Shown piece by piece: positions 22,491 through 34,306 of a DNA stretch of 64,000 bases. The stretch is from Entonaema liquescens. Its lineage: Eukaryota > Ascomycota > Sordariomycetes > Xylariales > Xylariaceae. A program made the position numbers and the translations under genes. The notes beneath the pieces were generated by a model, which was not told the origin of the DNA, searched no databases, and was given only the letters and a program-made list of their open reading frames with translations. The stretch is from positions 1,860,001 to 1,924,000 of the forward strand of contig CADCSX010000003.1 in assembly GCA_902805475.1 (NCBI GenBank), given 5' to 3'. Position 1 is the first letter of the stretch. Every line of letters starts with the position of its first letter.

Positions 22491-23914
22491 AATAGACGAT
22501 GAAATAAATATGATATAGATCTCCCACCCTTTGAAACTCTCCATTAGACGTGGGGGTATCACAAGAGCTACATATATGTATGTAGGATGTATGTAGGCGT
22601 TCCTGACCTATGGATGATAAGACCGCATTCATCCCCGGTCAGCTTCTTCGTCTTACAGTAAAAGCGGCTAAGGGGCGCTGGAAAACAATGTTGGTGGCTT
22701 GCGCCCTGTAAACCTTTCTCCGGTGTTAAGTACACTTTTCTTCCGGAATGGGAACATCAGTTTAAATCGAACAAGACAATCAGTACTTTTCTACCGCATT
22801 CTTTCACCGAGTCCCACTAGGCGGTGTTTCTGTCATCTCTAAAAATTGTTGGGCTAAAATAAAATCTTATGAATTTAAAGTTAGTTGGTATTTTAGATGT
22901 GTGTATTTCGGTGTAAGAGGTGCATTCAAGCGTACCTCATGTAGTATGTACGGTAACTTAGGTAAGTTTCTAAGCCTACATTCGTGCTACCTGCCTTAGG
23001 CACCTTACCTATGTACGCCTAGGAGGTAAGTACCTAGTGTAAGTGGTACAGAGTGGATGGACGTCTCGAGACAAAAAGCCCGGCCCCGACTAGATTGGCA
23101 CTTTGAGTTATTAATAGTACCTTACAGTGCAGTATATGTACTTGGCGGGGCGGGTTTCTAATAGACGATAATCAGGTACATATACCGCCTCACATAGTAG
23201 CTTACTACCTTAGGTACCTCATAATAGGGTAGAGGTAGGTACATGTAGGTAAGGTAATGGTTGGCAGTTGGCAGTCGTTAATATTACCTAGCTGAGGTCC
23301 CCCCACATGATTGCATCAACCCGTCCAGACAAGTCCAAAGCACCTACCGTAACTTTACTGGATTCCCACGTCTCTCCTGTGAAGCCTCCCTGTTTCCGCG
23401 ACACGTAGGTGCAACTTCGAGGCAACAAGCCAGTCTTGGGGAGCTACATCCCAAGAAGGCTTTCTTTGCTTTTGACTCTCTGATCATACATCGTACACAT
23501 TCGTTCCACATTGCTCTTGCCAGGGTATTTTTTCACACGACTTTATTTTTGTTTCTTCAACACGAGTCTCGTCTCACGGCATCTGCAGAATGCGAATAGT
23601 CGCTTATTCTCTGTGGCACCCATCTTTTAGTTAACACTCCGCCTTTTTCGCGTTCATTGCGCCTATCTCCTCCCCTCTTACCAACCTCATATATACGCTA
23701 TCGGGGAATCTATAGCTGTTTCTTACTTTATAATACGCCAGTCCGGCTTGCTTGCTTACGCTTTGACGTTCGCCGGCCGAACCATATCTCCTGAGGACCG
23801 ACACTACTTAATATATCCCATCTACGTCCCAGGCTACGTTGACTCACCTCCCTTGCTCCCTTGATTAGCTTCAGCACCTAAACACGTCACCCACTTCTTC
23901 CACATCGCGTAACA
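22491..23914. other. Intergenic, GTAC/AGGTA-rich, then long pyrimidine-rich leader
   Basis: About 22890-23290 is dense in GTAC, AGGTA and TACCT words, many arranged as near-palindromes. About 23330-23914 is C/T-rich and likely the promoter and 5' UTR of the CCCH-SMR gene. No gene supported. Confidence 0.55.
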
Positions 23915-26221
23915 ATGGTTTCCGACGAGACCTTCGAGATATGCCTCCCTGTTCTACAGGACCCGAACCTAGACGACGATGACAAGACAGACAAGATCGA
24001 AGAGCTTCTAAAAAGTGAGACTTCATTGAGCGGTTCGACCCTGGAGAATGCGGTGCTCGATGTGCTATGGCGATACCGCGAAGGGGGAGGTAGTGCGACC
24101 TCACCTCCCCCGATACGACAGACCATCCTACGCCGGCCTTCTCCAGCTTCATGGCGGGGCTCGTCGACTCCTTTGTCGGGTTCTCCTCGATTAGGGGTGA
24201 GCCCCCTGGCTCCGCCGGGCTTTGTTCCGACAAGCCTTAGCCGGACTAAATCCTCGACCGTATCACCCTTCTCATCTCCGCGTCCATCTCCGCGACTCGC
24301 ATTCTCAGCCCCGGTAATACCCCACAGTCCGAATCTGAACGCCTACGAATTTGCCAATGACACGAGTCCCTCTCAAGAAATATTTGGTGATCTGCAGAAT
24401 GAAAATGTTGATTGGTTAGTGAGTGACGATGCACTCAGTATTGCTTCCTCCGTGGGCACATCTAGTGGCCTCAACGCCGCAGCCCCCGAGTACGTGTCTG
24501 CTCAGCAATCAGACATGACACCATATGATATGCTGCGCTCGATCCTCGGACAATCAAAGACTGATGAAGAAATTGAGTTGGCGCTTTCCCTGCACGGGTA
24601 CGATCTCAGTGCTACTATTGCATCTATAATGGAGTCTCAGGGCCAAGACTCCACGAATGTTGCAGGACTTACTCCTGAATCGAAAAGTGTACTCATTGGC
24701 AAATCTATGACACCAGACGGGAGACCTACAACGCCGTCGGCTCAGGGAAAAGCTGGTATTATCTGCAAATTCTACCTGTCTACTGGCCAGTGCCTCCGAG
24801 CAGACTGTCGATTCAGTCATGATCTTAGCAATCACCTTTGCAAGTAAGTCCAGACCATCTCTCCCACTTTTTCCTTTTTGTATGTTAATTCTTTAGGTAT
24901 TGGGTTACGGGCAACTGCTTGGCTGGTGAGACGTGCATCTTCTCCCACGACCCAGCTCACCTTATAAACCGCCTCAACGTAGAAGAAAACAGCACCCCAC
25001 AGAAGAACCAGAATCTACAGGTTCAAGATTTCAGCTCTTTCCCGTCTCTACGGCCAGGCACTCCAGAATTGAATCCTTACGCTGCTAGTTTTAATTATCC
25101 AGCCTCGGGAGTAACACCTCCACCTGGGCTAAAGCCCTACGGGGGCAACGATAATTCCCGCCCTCGCTCGCGGCCTGGAAGCCGGCACCAAGCGAAAGAG
25201 GGCATGAGCGCACCGTCAATTGACGATAATGACGCGTTCCCCTCCCTTGGATCTGCTTCTGCTAAACCTAACAAAAAACACCATGGTAAACGTGGTGGAC
25301 ACGGCCATGGTCATAAGGACAATTTCACACCAAGCTCTCTTGCCGATATCGTAAAAATGTCACCGTCTCCCGGACCTGGATCTGGGTCCGGGTCAGGATC
25401 TAGCCGACAAGAATCAAAGAAAATCGGCCGCAATGGAAGTGCTACTAATATTAAGAATGGGGAAAATAGCGCTGCGGCCCAGAATATTCCCATGCCCAGA
25501 CACATTCCGTGGTTGGAGACGGGAGACAAGGCAAACAAGGCTTATCTGAAGGCTCGCCAGGAGGCCATTAAACATGGTGGCCTCCGCAATAAGTTCTTAC
25601 AGAGGTTCGTGGATTCTCAATGTTGTAGACATAAACAAAACTAACTCATATTTCAGCGCCGCACAAGCTTGGAACCGCAACGATGCTCGAGCGGCGAAGG
25701 CGCTTAGTCTTCGAGGCCAAAGCGAGAATGACCTTATGCGAAAAGCTCACCGGGAAGCTGCGCGGGAGTTGTACGAGGAGCGCAACAAGCAAAACTCTCC
25801 TAATGCGGAAATCTTTGTAGATCTACACGGCCTCCACCCTGATGAAGCTGTCGAATATCTTGAGAAAGTTCTCCTCGATAACAGTAAGGAAACTCGACCC
25901 GTATACGCTATTACCGGTACGGGACATCACAGTAAAAATGGGAAGGACAAAGTAGGCAAGGCGATCAGGAACTTCCTCAACGAGTGGAGATACGCATACC
26001 GCGAGTTCTCGGTTCCTGGAGACCGGAACAACATGGGAGGCATTCTCGGGATTGACGCTAGAAGCTGGGACAAGTCCCTTACAAGAGAGGGCTCTAAAGA
26101 CAAGGAGGAGGAATCGAAGGAGGACGTTGACATCCTGAGCCAAGGAGTTGAAATTGGGGATGGAAAGGTTAGGCTCCTCGTCCGCGATCCTCCTAAGGGA
26201 CCTAGTAATAGGGGACGGTGA
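23915..26221 (+). CDS. CUE-like, CCCH zinc finger, DUF1771 and SMR domain protein
   Basis: Probable RNA surveillance factor of the Cue2/N4BP2 kind. Exons 23915-24843, 24897-25604 and 25657-26221 give 733 residues (introns 53 and 52 nt). Residues about 200-240 resemble a CUE/UBA ubiquitin-binding fold (TPYDMLRSILGQSKTDEEIELALSLHGYD in pieces). Two CCCH fingers span residues about 288-335: CKFYLSTGQCLRADCRFSH and CKYWVTGNCLAGETCIFSH. A PAM2-like LNPYAASF follows at about residue 368. Near the C-terminus lie DUF1771 (AQAWNRNDARAAKALS) and an SMR nuclease-like domain with FVDLHGLHPDEAVEYLE, ITGTGHHSKNGKDKVGKA. The SMR signature LDxHxH-like DLHGLH and TGxGxHS are intact. By analogy with Cue2 it may act in no-go decay on collided ribosomes; that role is inference. 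Confidence 0.9.
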
Positions 26222-27339
26222 CTAGTAGCAGATAATATAGTGAATAAAGCAAGTTGAAATCTTTCTTATAATAGCGTTTTCAGCTGATATCGAGGCTCAT
26301 ATCGAAATGCAACTATTAGCAGGGATCGTCTACATACTACCATGGCGCGCGGAACGGCGTGGGCTACGGGCTGACGGGTTCAATGGCCGGATCGACATCC
26401 GACGTTAATCGGGGGGAGGCATGATGTAATTGATAATTGGGGAGTTAAGTACATGATGTAGATAGGTACCTTGTGTAAAGGTACATCTTTGACATGTATA
26501 CAGGTTGCCAAGTCGCGACGTCTCACAAGTCTCCGTCGACGAGTCTAGATTTTTTTGATACGTGTAAACTCTCATACGGCTTAACATGAAACTTGACCTT
26601 CTCATCTTTCGGTCCCCTACATAAGATAAGCTACCTTAAGAGGCATATATCGTTGTTAGGGGTTAGGGTCCAACCGTGCTGCCGGAATCTGCGCCGCGCA
26701 TTGGATCGTGGCTGAGCCTTGGTATTGTAATCGGTACAACCCACCTATTCAGCCCTGCTATGTAAAGGTACTTCTCGTAACGCGATAGCTCAGGCGCAAG
26801 GCGAAGTACAAAGAACACTAACTTACTCATGGTCACCTTCCAATTGGTCCCTTTTCTTAGCTTCTCAGCCCGTCGCTACTGTAATCTCACCAAGAAACGT
26901 TATACTGTGGAAATACAATTAGGTTAGGGGAGTGAGAATACGCTACCGGGCTTATGTACACTAGGTAGCAACAATCTGTCCCTGACGTCTCTTCAAGAAA
27001 TATCGTTACCTAACATTTTCTATTCCTCTTCCTTAAACCTTCGAAACTCGTCATTGCGAAAAAAAAAAAAAAAAAGCAAAGTAACCCCCTTCACGGTTAG
27101 GGGATTTCGTTTCTACTATTGCCTACGTCAGTGAATATGGATAGCTAGCTAGCTAGTACTACTTGAAGCTATCTCGACTCTGCTACTGATATCTGATACA
27201 AGCCCTCACGGGTTAACTATAGGTGTATCGATCTGGTGTTTCCAATTATAGCTCGTTCTCACTTTGACGACTTATCTGGCCCGAGAACTACCGAAACAAT
27301 TCATAGAAGACCCAAGCCATACAACTAAATACCGCCAAG
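26222..27339. other. Intergenic with A18 tract and TAGC repeat
   Basis: An 18-A run lies at 27059-27076 and a short TAGC tandem near 27142-27156. No gene was recognised. Confidence 0.55.
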
Positions 27340-28590
27340 ATGCCTCCTGACCTCGAGGCTCGAGAGCCTATGCTATCCGTCTCACATCCACCATCACATT
27401 CGCCTTCTCCTTCTCCATCCCCGACTCCGCCCTCCCCACGACCAGACGCTGCTCTACCCCCATGGGTACGACCAAACTTACAACGCCCTACATCCGGAAC
27501 CAACACTCGACGTCTTTCCACACCATACTCCCGATCCGCCGCCAACGACTCCCCATCGTCCTCCTCCGACGAGCCCTTCGGCCGCCGCGTAATGCGCGCG
27601 AGCGTCTCCTTCGCCAACAAGATGCTCAAGCTATTCTACAGCATGACGATCCCGCAGCGCATCGTCGCCGTCTCCGCCCTGCTCGTCGTCAACGTCCTCC
27701 TCATCCTGTTCCTCGTGTACTCGCACCGCATCTTCGCCGCCCTCGAGCCCGTCGCCGAGGGCTGGCGCGCCCTGCCCGGCGGCTGGCTTATTGTTTTCGT
27801 CATGACGTGCGCTTCGGGCTTCCCGCCTATGATCGGCTATAGTACGTGCATCACTATCGCGGGCTTCGTCTACGGCTTCCCCGGCGGCTGGCCCATCGTC
27901 GCGAGCGCCACCGTGTTCGGATCGACCGCCGCGTTCCTCGCTAGCCGCACGATCTTCAGCGGGTACGTGCACTCGCTCGTCGGCGCGGACAAGCGCTTCG
28001 TCGCGCTGGGCCAAGTCCTGCGCCGAGACGGGTTGCTCGTTCTCGCCGCTATACGCTTCTGCCCGTTACCCTTCAGTCTGAGTAACGGGTTCCTCGCCAC
28101 CATCCCCAGCATCACGCCCTGGCGCTTCGCGCTCGCCACCGCCATGGCCTCCCCCAAACTCCTCGTGCACGTCTTCATCGGCAGCCGCCTGGCGCTGCTC
28201 GCCGAGAGCGGCGATAAGATGAGCGCCGGCGACAAGGCCGTCAATTACCTGAGCATGCTACTCGGCAGCGTCGTGGGTATCACTTTGAGCTTGTTTATCT
28301 ACCGCCGCACCATGGCGCGCGCCCGCGAGCTCGCGCGCGAAGAGGCGGCGGAGAACGGCGTCGCGGTCGACGGGGAGTTAGATGAGGAGCTGAATCTGGG
28401 GTATGGGGATCTAGAAGAGGGCCGGCGGCGGAGATCCGGAGAGGCGGATGAGGCGGCGCTTATGGACGACGATGATATCTCGCTGTGGGAGACGGATGCT
28501 ATGGATGGCGGATATAGAGATGAGTCGGAGGAGGAAGATACTAGCGCAAAGATGAATGGGGGAAAGGTTTCCAACGGAGAGTATAGATAG
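27340..28590 (+). CDS. tvp38: Tvp38/TMEM64 family Golgi membrane protein
   Basis: SNARE-associated (DedA/VTT) membrane protein of Golgi and endosome-related vesicles. One uninterrupted exon, 416 residues. The N-terminal ~90 residues are a Pro/Ser-rich cytosolic tail. Membrane segments follow: IVAVSALLVVNVLLILFLV, WLIVFVMTCASGFPP, the VTT signature GFVYGFPGGWPIVASATVFG and FLASRTIF, then RFCPLPFSLSNGFLA and a last helix near YLSMLLGSVVGITLSLFIY. The ~100-residue C-terminal tail is acidic. GC content is clearly higher than in neighbouring genes, giving long shadow frames on the other strand. Exact cargo or scramblase role is not evident. Confidence 0.93.
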   Translation: MPPDLEAREPMLSVSHPPSHSPSPSPSPTPPSPRPDAALPPWVRPNLQRPTSGTNTRRLSTPYSRSAANDSPSSSSDEPFGRRVMRASVSFANKMLKLFYSMTIPQRIVAVSALLVVNVLLILFLVYSHRIFAALEPVAEGWRALPGGWLIVFVMTCASGFPPMIGYSTCITIAGFVYGFPGGWPIVASATVFGSTAAFLASRTIFSGYVHSLVGADKRFVALGQVLRRDGLLVLAAIRFCPLPFSLSNGFLATIPSITPWRFALATAMASPKLLVHVFIGSRLALLAESGDKMSAGDKAVNYLSMLLGSVVGITLSLFIYRRTMARARELAREEAAENGVAVDGELDEELNLGYGDLEEGRRRRSGEADEAALMDDDDISLWETDAMDGGYRDESEEEDTSAKMNGGKVSNGEYR

Positions 28591-29216
28591 ACGGATAGGC
28601 ATTGTCGACTGTTTTTTTTTTGTCCGAGTTTATTAAGGGGTTTCGTGTACGGAATAGGGAATACGTTAGGCGTCTAGCGAGTCAAGAGCATAAGACAGGG
28701 CGGCTCGGTTGTAAGATTTACATTTTGGAGTGTACGGCATAAACATGGATGGGAAATATCAAATCATATTAGTTAGACGGGATTAGGGACTAGGTAGGCG
28801 AGAGCTATTTTGGGTTTGATAGTGGGAAAATAAAAGAGAAGAATATCATTGTGCTATAAGTTAAACCAAGCCAGTTTCTCAGTCTCCTGCTCTTGAAGGG
28901 TATCGTTTCATCCTAATTTCCTCGTTCCTAACGCCTAACGTATGCTATTGTGGAATAATAAAAAGAGAAAAAGAAACCAGCGCCTCATACACATTACGTT
29001 ATCATATCAATCCCCTTCCTGTTATTTGTTTTAAAGCAATTCCATACCTCCGTGCTAATGTATAAACTCGCCTGCGTCAAATCAAATATTCCCTGGCCAA
29101 GTTCAATGCTTGAGCCAGCCCAATCATGAACCCGTGAAACTAAAATACCAAATCATAATAAACTCCAACCAGTGCTTCAAGATACCATTAAAGAAGTCAT
29201 AACCGCTTAAAAACAT
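28591..29216. other. Convergent 3' intergenic spacer
   Basis: 3' ends of Tvp38 (+) and the Cys-Pro motif protein (-). AT-rich with short T and A runs; no gene seen. Confidence 0.55.
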
Positions 29217-30921
29217 TTACTGCTGCCCTTGAAGGCTTTGCATAAGTCTAATTGCATCCTCGATGGGGTATCCGATGAAGACCGGGCCCGTAAACAGCAT
29301 CTGCGGCTTATTGTCCGATTTGCGGCCGTCTAGATCAGCTGGGTTGATAAACATAGGCTGGCGTGGATCGCTGGACGCAAATGGTGGCCTATCGGCTGGG
29401 ATAGAAGTTTGGCTACTCGACCGGATGTCTCCAAATCTAACGGAGTTCTTATCTTCGCGTTTCAGAGGAGAGCCGTTCATCATATCCGTCAACTTCGTGT
29501 GATCGAAAGGACACTTTCCCGTCTTTGCCGGCGTCACTTGAGGAGGCAGCGATGAAGGAATCTGAACAGGCGCTGGCGGAGGGGATTCAGGTCGGCCTAA
29601 GCCTTCGGCACCCGGTGGAGTATCGAAGACGGGCACCGAGATTCCCCAAGGGCGGCTCGGAGATTCGCCGACTCGGACCTCTTTAAGGGGTCGATCGAAA
29701 CGGCTTTGCCTGTCTAGATCATCAAGATCATCGTCATGATGTTCTAAATGAGCGTGCTCCGGATCATCCGCAGGCGTAGCGCTGACTGTTTGAGCCCAGC
29801 TCACAACACGATCATCCGAGGTTCTTTCAACCTCGCTCTGAGGTCGCGTATCCCGTTCGGGCAACATGGGCTGATGGATCCGACTGAGACCCTCAACCAT
29901 GCTGGCAAGATTACCATACTTGGCATCTAACTTCCTGATATGTTCCTCATTCTTCTGATACCTACGCACACAGACTTCGTGGCTTCTCGGTAACTCGTGC
30001 TTATGCGTTTCCAGGTAATGAGCAATCTCTTCTGGCGAGTGCTGGTCCATGTAACGAATTGGGCATTTGGAAGCAGCAGGCTGGGAGCTTGGATCATCGG
30101 ACATGGCCGCACAGATGGGATCTTGTATATCATGCACCGTTTTGTCGGGAATATTACTGGGCTCATCATTCTGCTTCTCCTCTCCAGGGCGCTGGGAGAA
30201 GGGACAATCCAAATTGCTCTTCTTTCCCGGGACAGTAAAGTCCTGCTCGAGAATGGTAGAGAGGGTCGTCATGGTGGTGGGAGGAAAACTGTCTCTACTA
30301 GATCGACTGCTTTTGCTAGTAGCTGTCAATGAAGAGGCAACTCGTCTACCTTCCCTGATGATGACGGCGATCTGATGTTTTGAATCTGAGGCTTTCCTTC
30401 TGGGTAAGGGGACAAAACTATTGTTTGCTAAGGATGGATTGTGTAGCTCCGGGGGAATTTGAAGGTTCAATAGCGTCTCTGAAATCTCAGGCGCCGTAGG
30501 AGCATATTTGTCGGCTAGATACTGGAACTATCGGAATCGATAAAGTTAGCGAGCTGAGACCTCGGCAATGAAATTTTTGTCATTTATTTTTTTTTTTTGA
30601 AAAAATAAGAGATGTCATTTTCCACAATATATCAGGAACTTCTATAAAATTATTTCGGTCAACGCTACAACAAGGGTAGCTCTTGATCTAGAGCTAATAT
30701 GTCTCATCATATATAAAGGGAGGATAATATAGGAGGGATACGAGGGGGTTTTTTGTAATTTGTAAGGTTGTAAGATTGTAAGATGAACGTTAACATACCT
30801 GCTCGTGAGCATATCGGAGCTTATGCTCCAGGACAGTCTGCCTGTCGCTCAAGTTTTGAACTTCATCGGCCAATGCATTAAATGACTCTACTAGGGTCTG
30901 TACGAGGTTTTGACAATTCAT
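29217..30921 (-). CDS. Uncharacterised protein with three Cys-Pro motifs
   Basis: No named family recognised. Exon 1 is 30921-30799 (MNCQNLVQTLVESFNALADE..., a short coiled coil) and exon 2 is 30527-29217. The 271-nt intron has a GTATGT donor and two possible acceptors six bases apart (GATAG or CCAG), adding or removing Phe-Gln; the longer form has 477 residues. Ser-rich disorder dominates, but three short islands carry Cys-Pro-hydrophobic: LDCPFSQRPGEEK, SKCPIRYMDQHSPEEIAHYLE and GKCPFDHTKLTDMM. The second is followed by a conserved-looking helix (HEVCVRRYQKNEEHIRKLDAKYG). The C-terminus ends MLFTGPVFIGYPIEDAIRLMQSLQ, which looks like a small folded or peptide-binding end. Cys-Pro motifs can bind heme or metal, but nothing here proves that. 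Confidence 0.72.
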
Positions 30922-31715
30922 ATCCTGGTGTAATATAGAAAAATAGAAAAAAAGTGAAGAGGATTAATGGGATTAAGAAACCGGGAAAAGTAGATGGGGT
31001 GAAAAAGAAAAGATGCTAATGTTAGTGGAATGATGAAATTGGAGAAAGGTCCGACTAACGCCGATGGCCAGACTGGGAAATATCCATTTTCTTTTGTCAG
31101 CCTGTCAGGCTGTCAGCTCTCCAATTCCAGGTGTGGGGGTACCTCGTTGCTGTGATTAATGTGCTTAATTGCATTGGTCTGCAAAGAATGCGGGAATATT
31201 CCTATTCGTTTCCCGAGGTCACTTTAGATCAATAACTTCCGAGTTCCGTCGAAAGGCTTATCAACGTAACACGGCATTCCTCCTATACAAGATTACACGG
31301 AAGAGTACCTACTTATCTACAGTAACCTATAGATTTTAGACGCTCTTGGCTATAGGTACGTAATAAATCACTAGGTGCTCTGTGTCTCCCGCAATCACGA
31401 AACTACATAGACAGTGAATAAATCTACATCTAAGTTAGAAGATACATCTACCGTAGGTAGGTAGTTAAAGGAAACGTATATTAACCCCTAATAGATTTAT
31501 ACCTAGCTAGAATTCGACAACAATTATAAATAACGTATACAATCCTAATAGTATATTCTGCTTCTGGGAGTGGCAAAGACATAATAAAAACTCGGCGTAC
31601 CAGTTTGAGATCCCAGGTCCTTCCCCGCTTCCTACCACTTCGTAACAACAAGACCCGAAGCCAGTCATAGTAAAAAAGTGCTCTGTAAAGACCGAACAGT
31701 ATCAGGAAATTAATC
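30922..31715. other. Divergent promoter region
   Basis: Upstream of the Cys-Pro protein (-) and proline iminopeptidase (+). An open frame at 31481-31816 on the minus strand overlaps the peptidase start and looks random. No gene seen. Confidence 0.55.
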
Positions 31716-33172
31716 ATGGCCCCAGTTGTAGCTCGTCTTATTTCCGAAAGCAAGCCATATCTTGTCCCAGGTGAATATTTCATACTCGATAAGTCCAGCC
31801 CCAGGACGACTAACACGTCGTACTAGGCAAGCTTCTCGTGAAGGAGCTCTGGTTTGAGGTCCCCTGGGATCATTCCGATCCAAAATCAAAGACAATTAAG
31901 CTCTTCGCAAGAAGCGCTATCAAATATGAACGGCCTATTGTAGAATCATCAGAGGTTGTGCAGAGACCTTACCTCTTATTCCTCCAGGGCGGCCCAGGCC
32001 TGGGAACACCAGCACCTCAAGAATCAGCCTTATCAAAGTATATGCTTGATCGAGGCTACGAGTTGTTATTACTCGACCAACGAGGAACCGGATTCAGCAC
32101 ACCCATCTCGGACAATACGCTACAGTTCATCGGCGGCCCCCAGGAGCAAGCTGACTATCTCAAGCTCTTCAGGGCTGACACACTGGTCAAAGATAGCGAA
32201 GCCGTCCGCCTCTGCCTAACAAAGGATTATCCCCCCGAGAAGAAGAAGTGGTCTACTTTTGGTCAATCATTCGGCGGTTTTACAACCCTAACTTACCTCT
32301 CCTTCGCACCAGAAGGTCTCAGAGAAAGTTTTATCACCGGAGGGCTGGCACCCTTGGATAAAGGTCCCCAGGAGGCCTACCAAGCTACCTTTAAAAGGTG
32401 TATAGAGCGAAACCACGACTACTACAGGAAATTTCCAGATGATGTCGCCACGGTCAAGTGGGTTGCTGAGAAAATCCGCGAGTTGGGCGGCGAGAAGGGA
32501 GTTCCGTTGCCCGCTGGCGGTTTCTTGACTGTGGCACGGTTGATGACTATAGGCATCGGCTTCGGTGCCCATGGCGGCGTCGACCGCGTCCACAATTATA
32601 TTATTAGAATGAAGGCAGACCTAGATCAGTACGGAACGTTCACTCGCTATACTCTAAACATGCTGGAACAGGAGAACGTTTGGGATACAGCTCCAATATA
32701 CACTTTGCTGCATGAAGCGTGCTGGTGCCCCGGCCCAGGCGTGGCCGGAAGATGGGCAGCGGAGCGAGTTGGCGCAAGTCTAGAAGAGTTCCAATGGCTT
32801 CGAAAGGACTGGGCCGGACCAGCCAGCCTAGGCGAGAAACCACTGTATTTCTCCGGCGAGATGACCTATCCCTTCTTCCTCGACACCTGCTCCGGGCTCT
32901 TCAAGCTCAAGGAGACGGCACAAATCCTGGCCGAATTTGATGGTTGGGCGCCGCTTTATGATATTGAGCAGCTAGGTAAGAATGAGGTTCCCGTGTACGC
33001 GGCCATCTACAACGACATGTACGTTGATCCAGAGATGTCGCGGGACACGGCGTCCAAGATCAAGGGTATCAAGGTCTTTGAGACGAGCGTTTTGTACCAT
33101 AATGCTGTCCGTTCGAATCCGGAAGATGTCATCCCTCAGCTGCTCAAGCTGCGTGACGATACTATTGACTGA
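31716..33172 (+). CDS. Proline iminopeptidase (S33 alpha/beta hydrolase)
   Basis: Prolyl aminopeptidase removing N-terminal proline from peptides, probably cytosolic. Exon 1 31716-31770, a 56-nt intron (GTGAAT..ACTAG), and exon 2 31827-33172 give 466 residues. Family marks are the oxyanion LQGGPGLGTP, LLLDQRGTGFS, the nucleophile elbow TFGQSFGGF, the acid region AAIYNDMYVD and the terminal His in LYHNAVRSNP, which corresponds to the usual family histidine near a conserved NGxR-type motif (here NAVR). No signal peptide is seen. It converges with the HELQ helicase gene. Confidence 0.92.
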
Positions 33173-34306
33173 AAAACATCATAAAATGTAGCCATATAAG
33201 GCAGCTTTATTAGTTACAGATGGGCCAATGAAGGAAACCGTAGCACTTGGTCGCTAAATATAAATCAATTGCTCGGGTACGAGCAACAATGAGTGGGAGT
33301 CCGCCTCCCCGAATTCATCTGCAAGAAACGCTTTGGCAGGACTCTGCTTTCGGGAGAATGTTTTCATGCGCTTACTACGTCCTAGCAAAATATTACACCT
33401 TGACAACGACGTGATAAGACTTAGGATCATCAGCAGTCTATTTCGGAACTAAACCTAGAAAATGTGAAACCGAAATAAGTTCTACGTGTATAGTTCAAGT
33501 CAACGTCCATGGACAAGTCCAGTACCCCTCGTCCTTACCTCGGATTGCCCGAAGCCTCTTTGTATATCGATATTCGTCGTAGGTCTTCAGGATCTACATC
33601 CTCGTCAAGTTCTTCCACGTAATTCATTATCTAATATGACGATACTAGAGGGTTATGGTCCTTATCCTCAACCGGGCTTCTCCAAAGAACATGATGACAG
33701 TATGTTAACTCAAACCACTAAATACTACGCAAGTTACAGATCATACCGAGAGAATAACCTGACCACTAATACAACCCGATGAATCGCCCGTAACCAACCA
33801 GCCAGGTACCCATCCAGCCGTCTATGTTCCGCTAGCCGATGCTAAATAGGACACGACGGCCTCTTTCTTTCCATTTTTTTCTTTTTAGGGGGGACCGCCA
33901 CGATACTGGTTATCCAGGCCAGCTGTAGAACGAGCTGTAACGAGAAAATAAGGCTTGCGCTACCTTCCGAAGGTAGTGCACACATCACCCAAGACGGCGT
34001 TAATCGGCGGCAGCTTTGCCGCATTGGTAAAAAGAGTGCCGTCATCTATGACTGGTTCAAGCCATCAAAAAAAGCACTCTAACTAAAACGGTGGCTGTAG
34101 ACCGATGATGCCACCTGTAGGGCTCGCAGTTATTGCGCGTAAGACGGTCAGCTTTGCCTCGGAGGTAACGGCCCCCAACGAACTTATCGTGGCCCTACGG
34201 CGCTCTCGCTCTCTCAACCCAACACAGAAACAGACCACGCTGTCTGAATGAATGCAAGCCGCGGAGCGAGACACGTAGGGGGTAACACAGGCCCGTCACG
34301 CCTAAC
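33173..34306. other. Convergent 3' intergenic spacer
   Basis: About 1.1 kb between the iminopeptidase (+) and HELQ helicase (-). Open frames at 33486-33782 (+) and 34083-34274 (-) show no protein character. Nothing else recognised. Confidence 0.5.

Noticed and set aside
27462..28244. Open frames in other frames and antisense over Tvp38
   Set aside because: Caused by high GC in this gene; no homology features.
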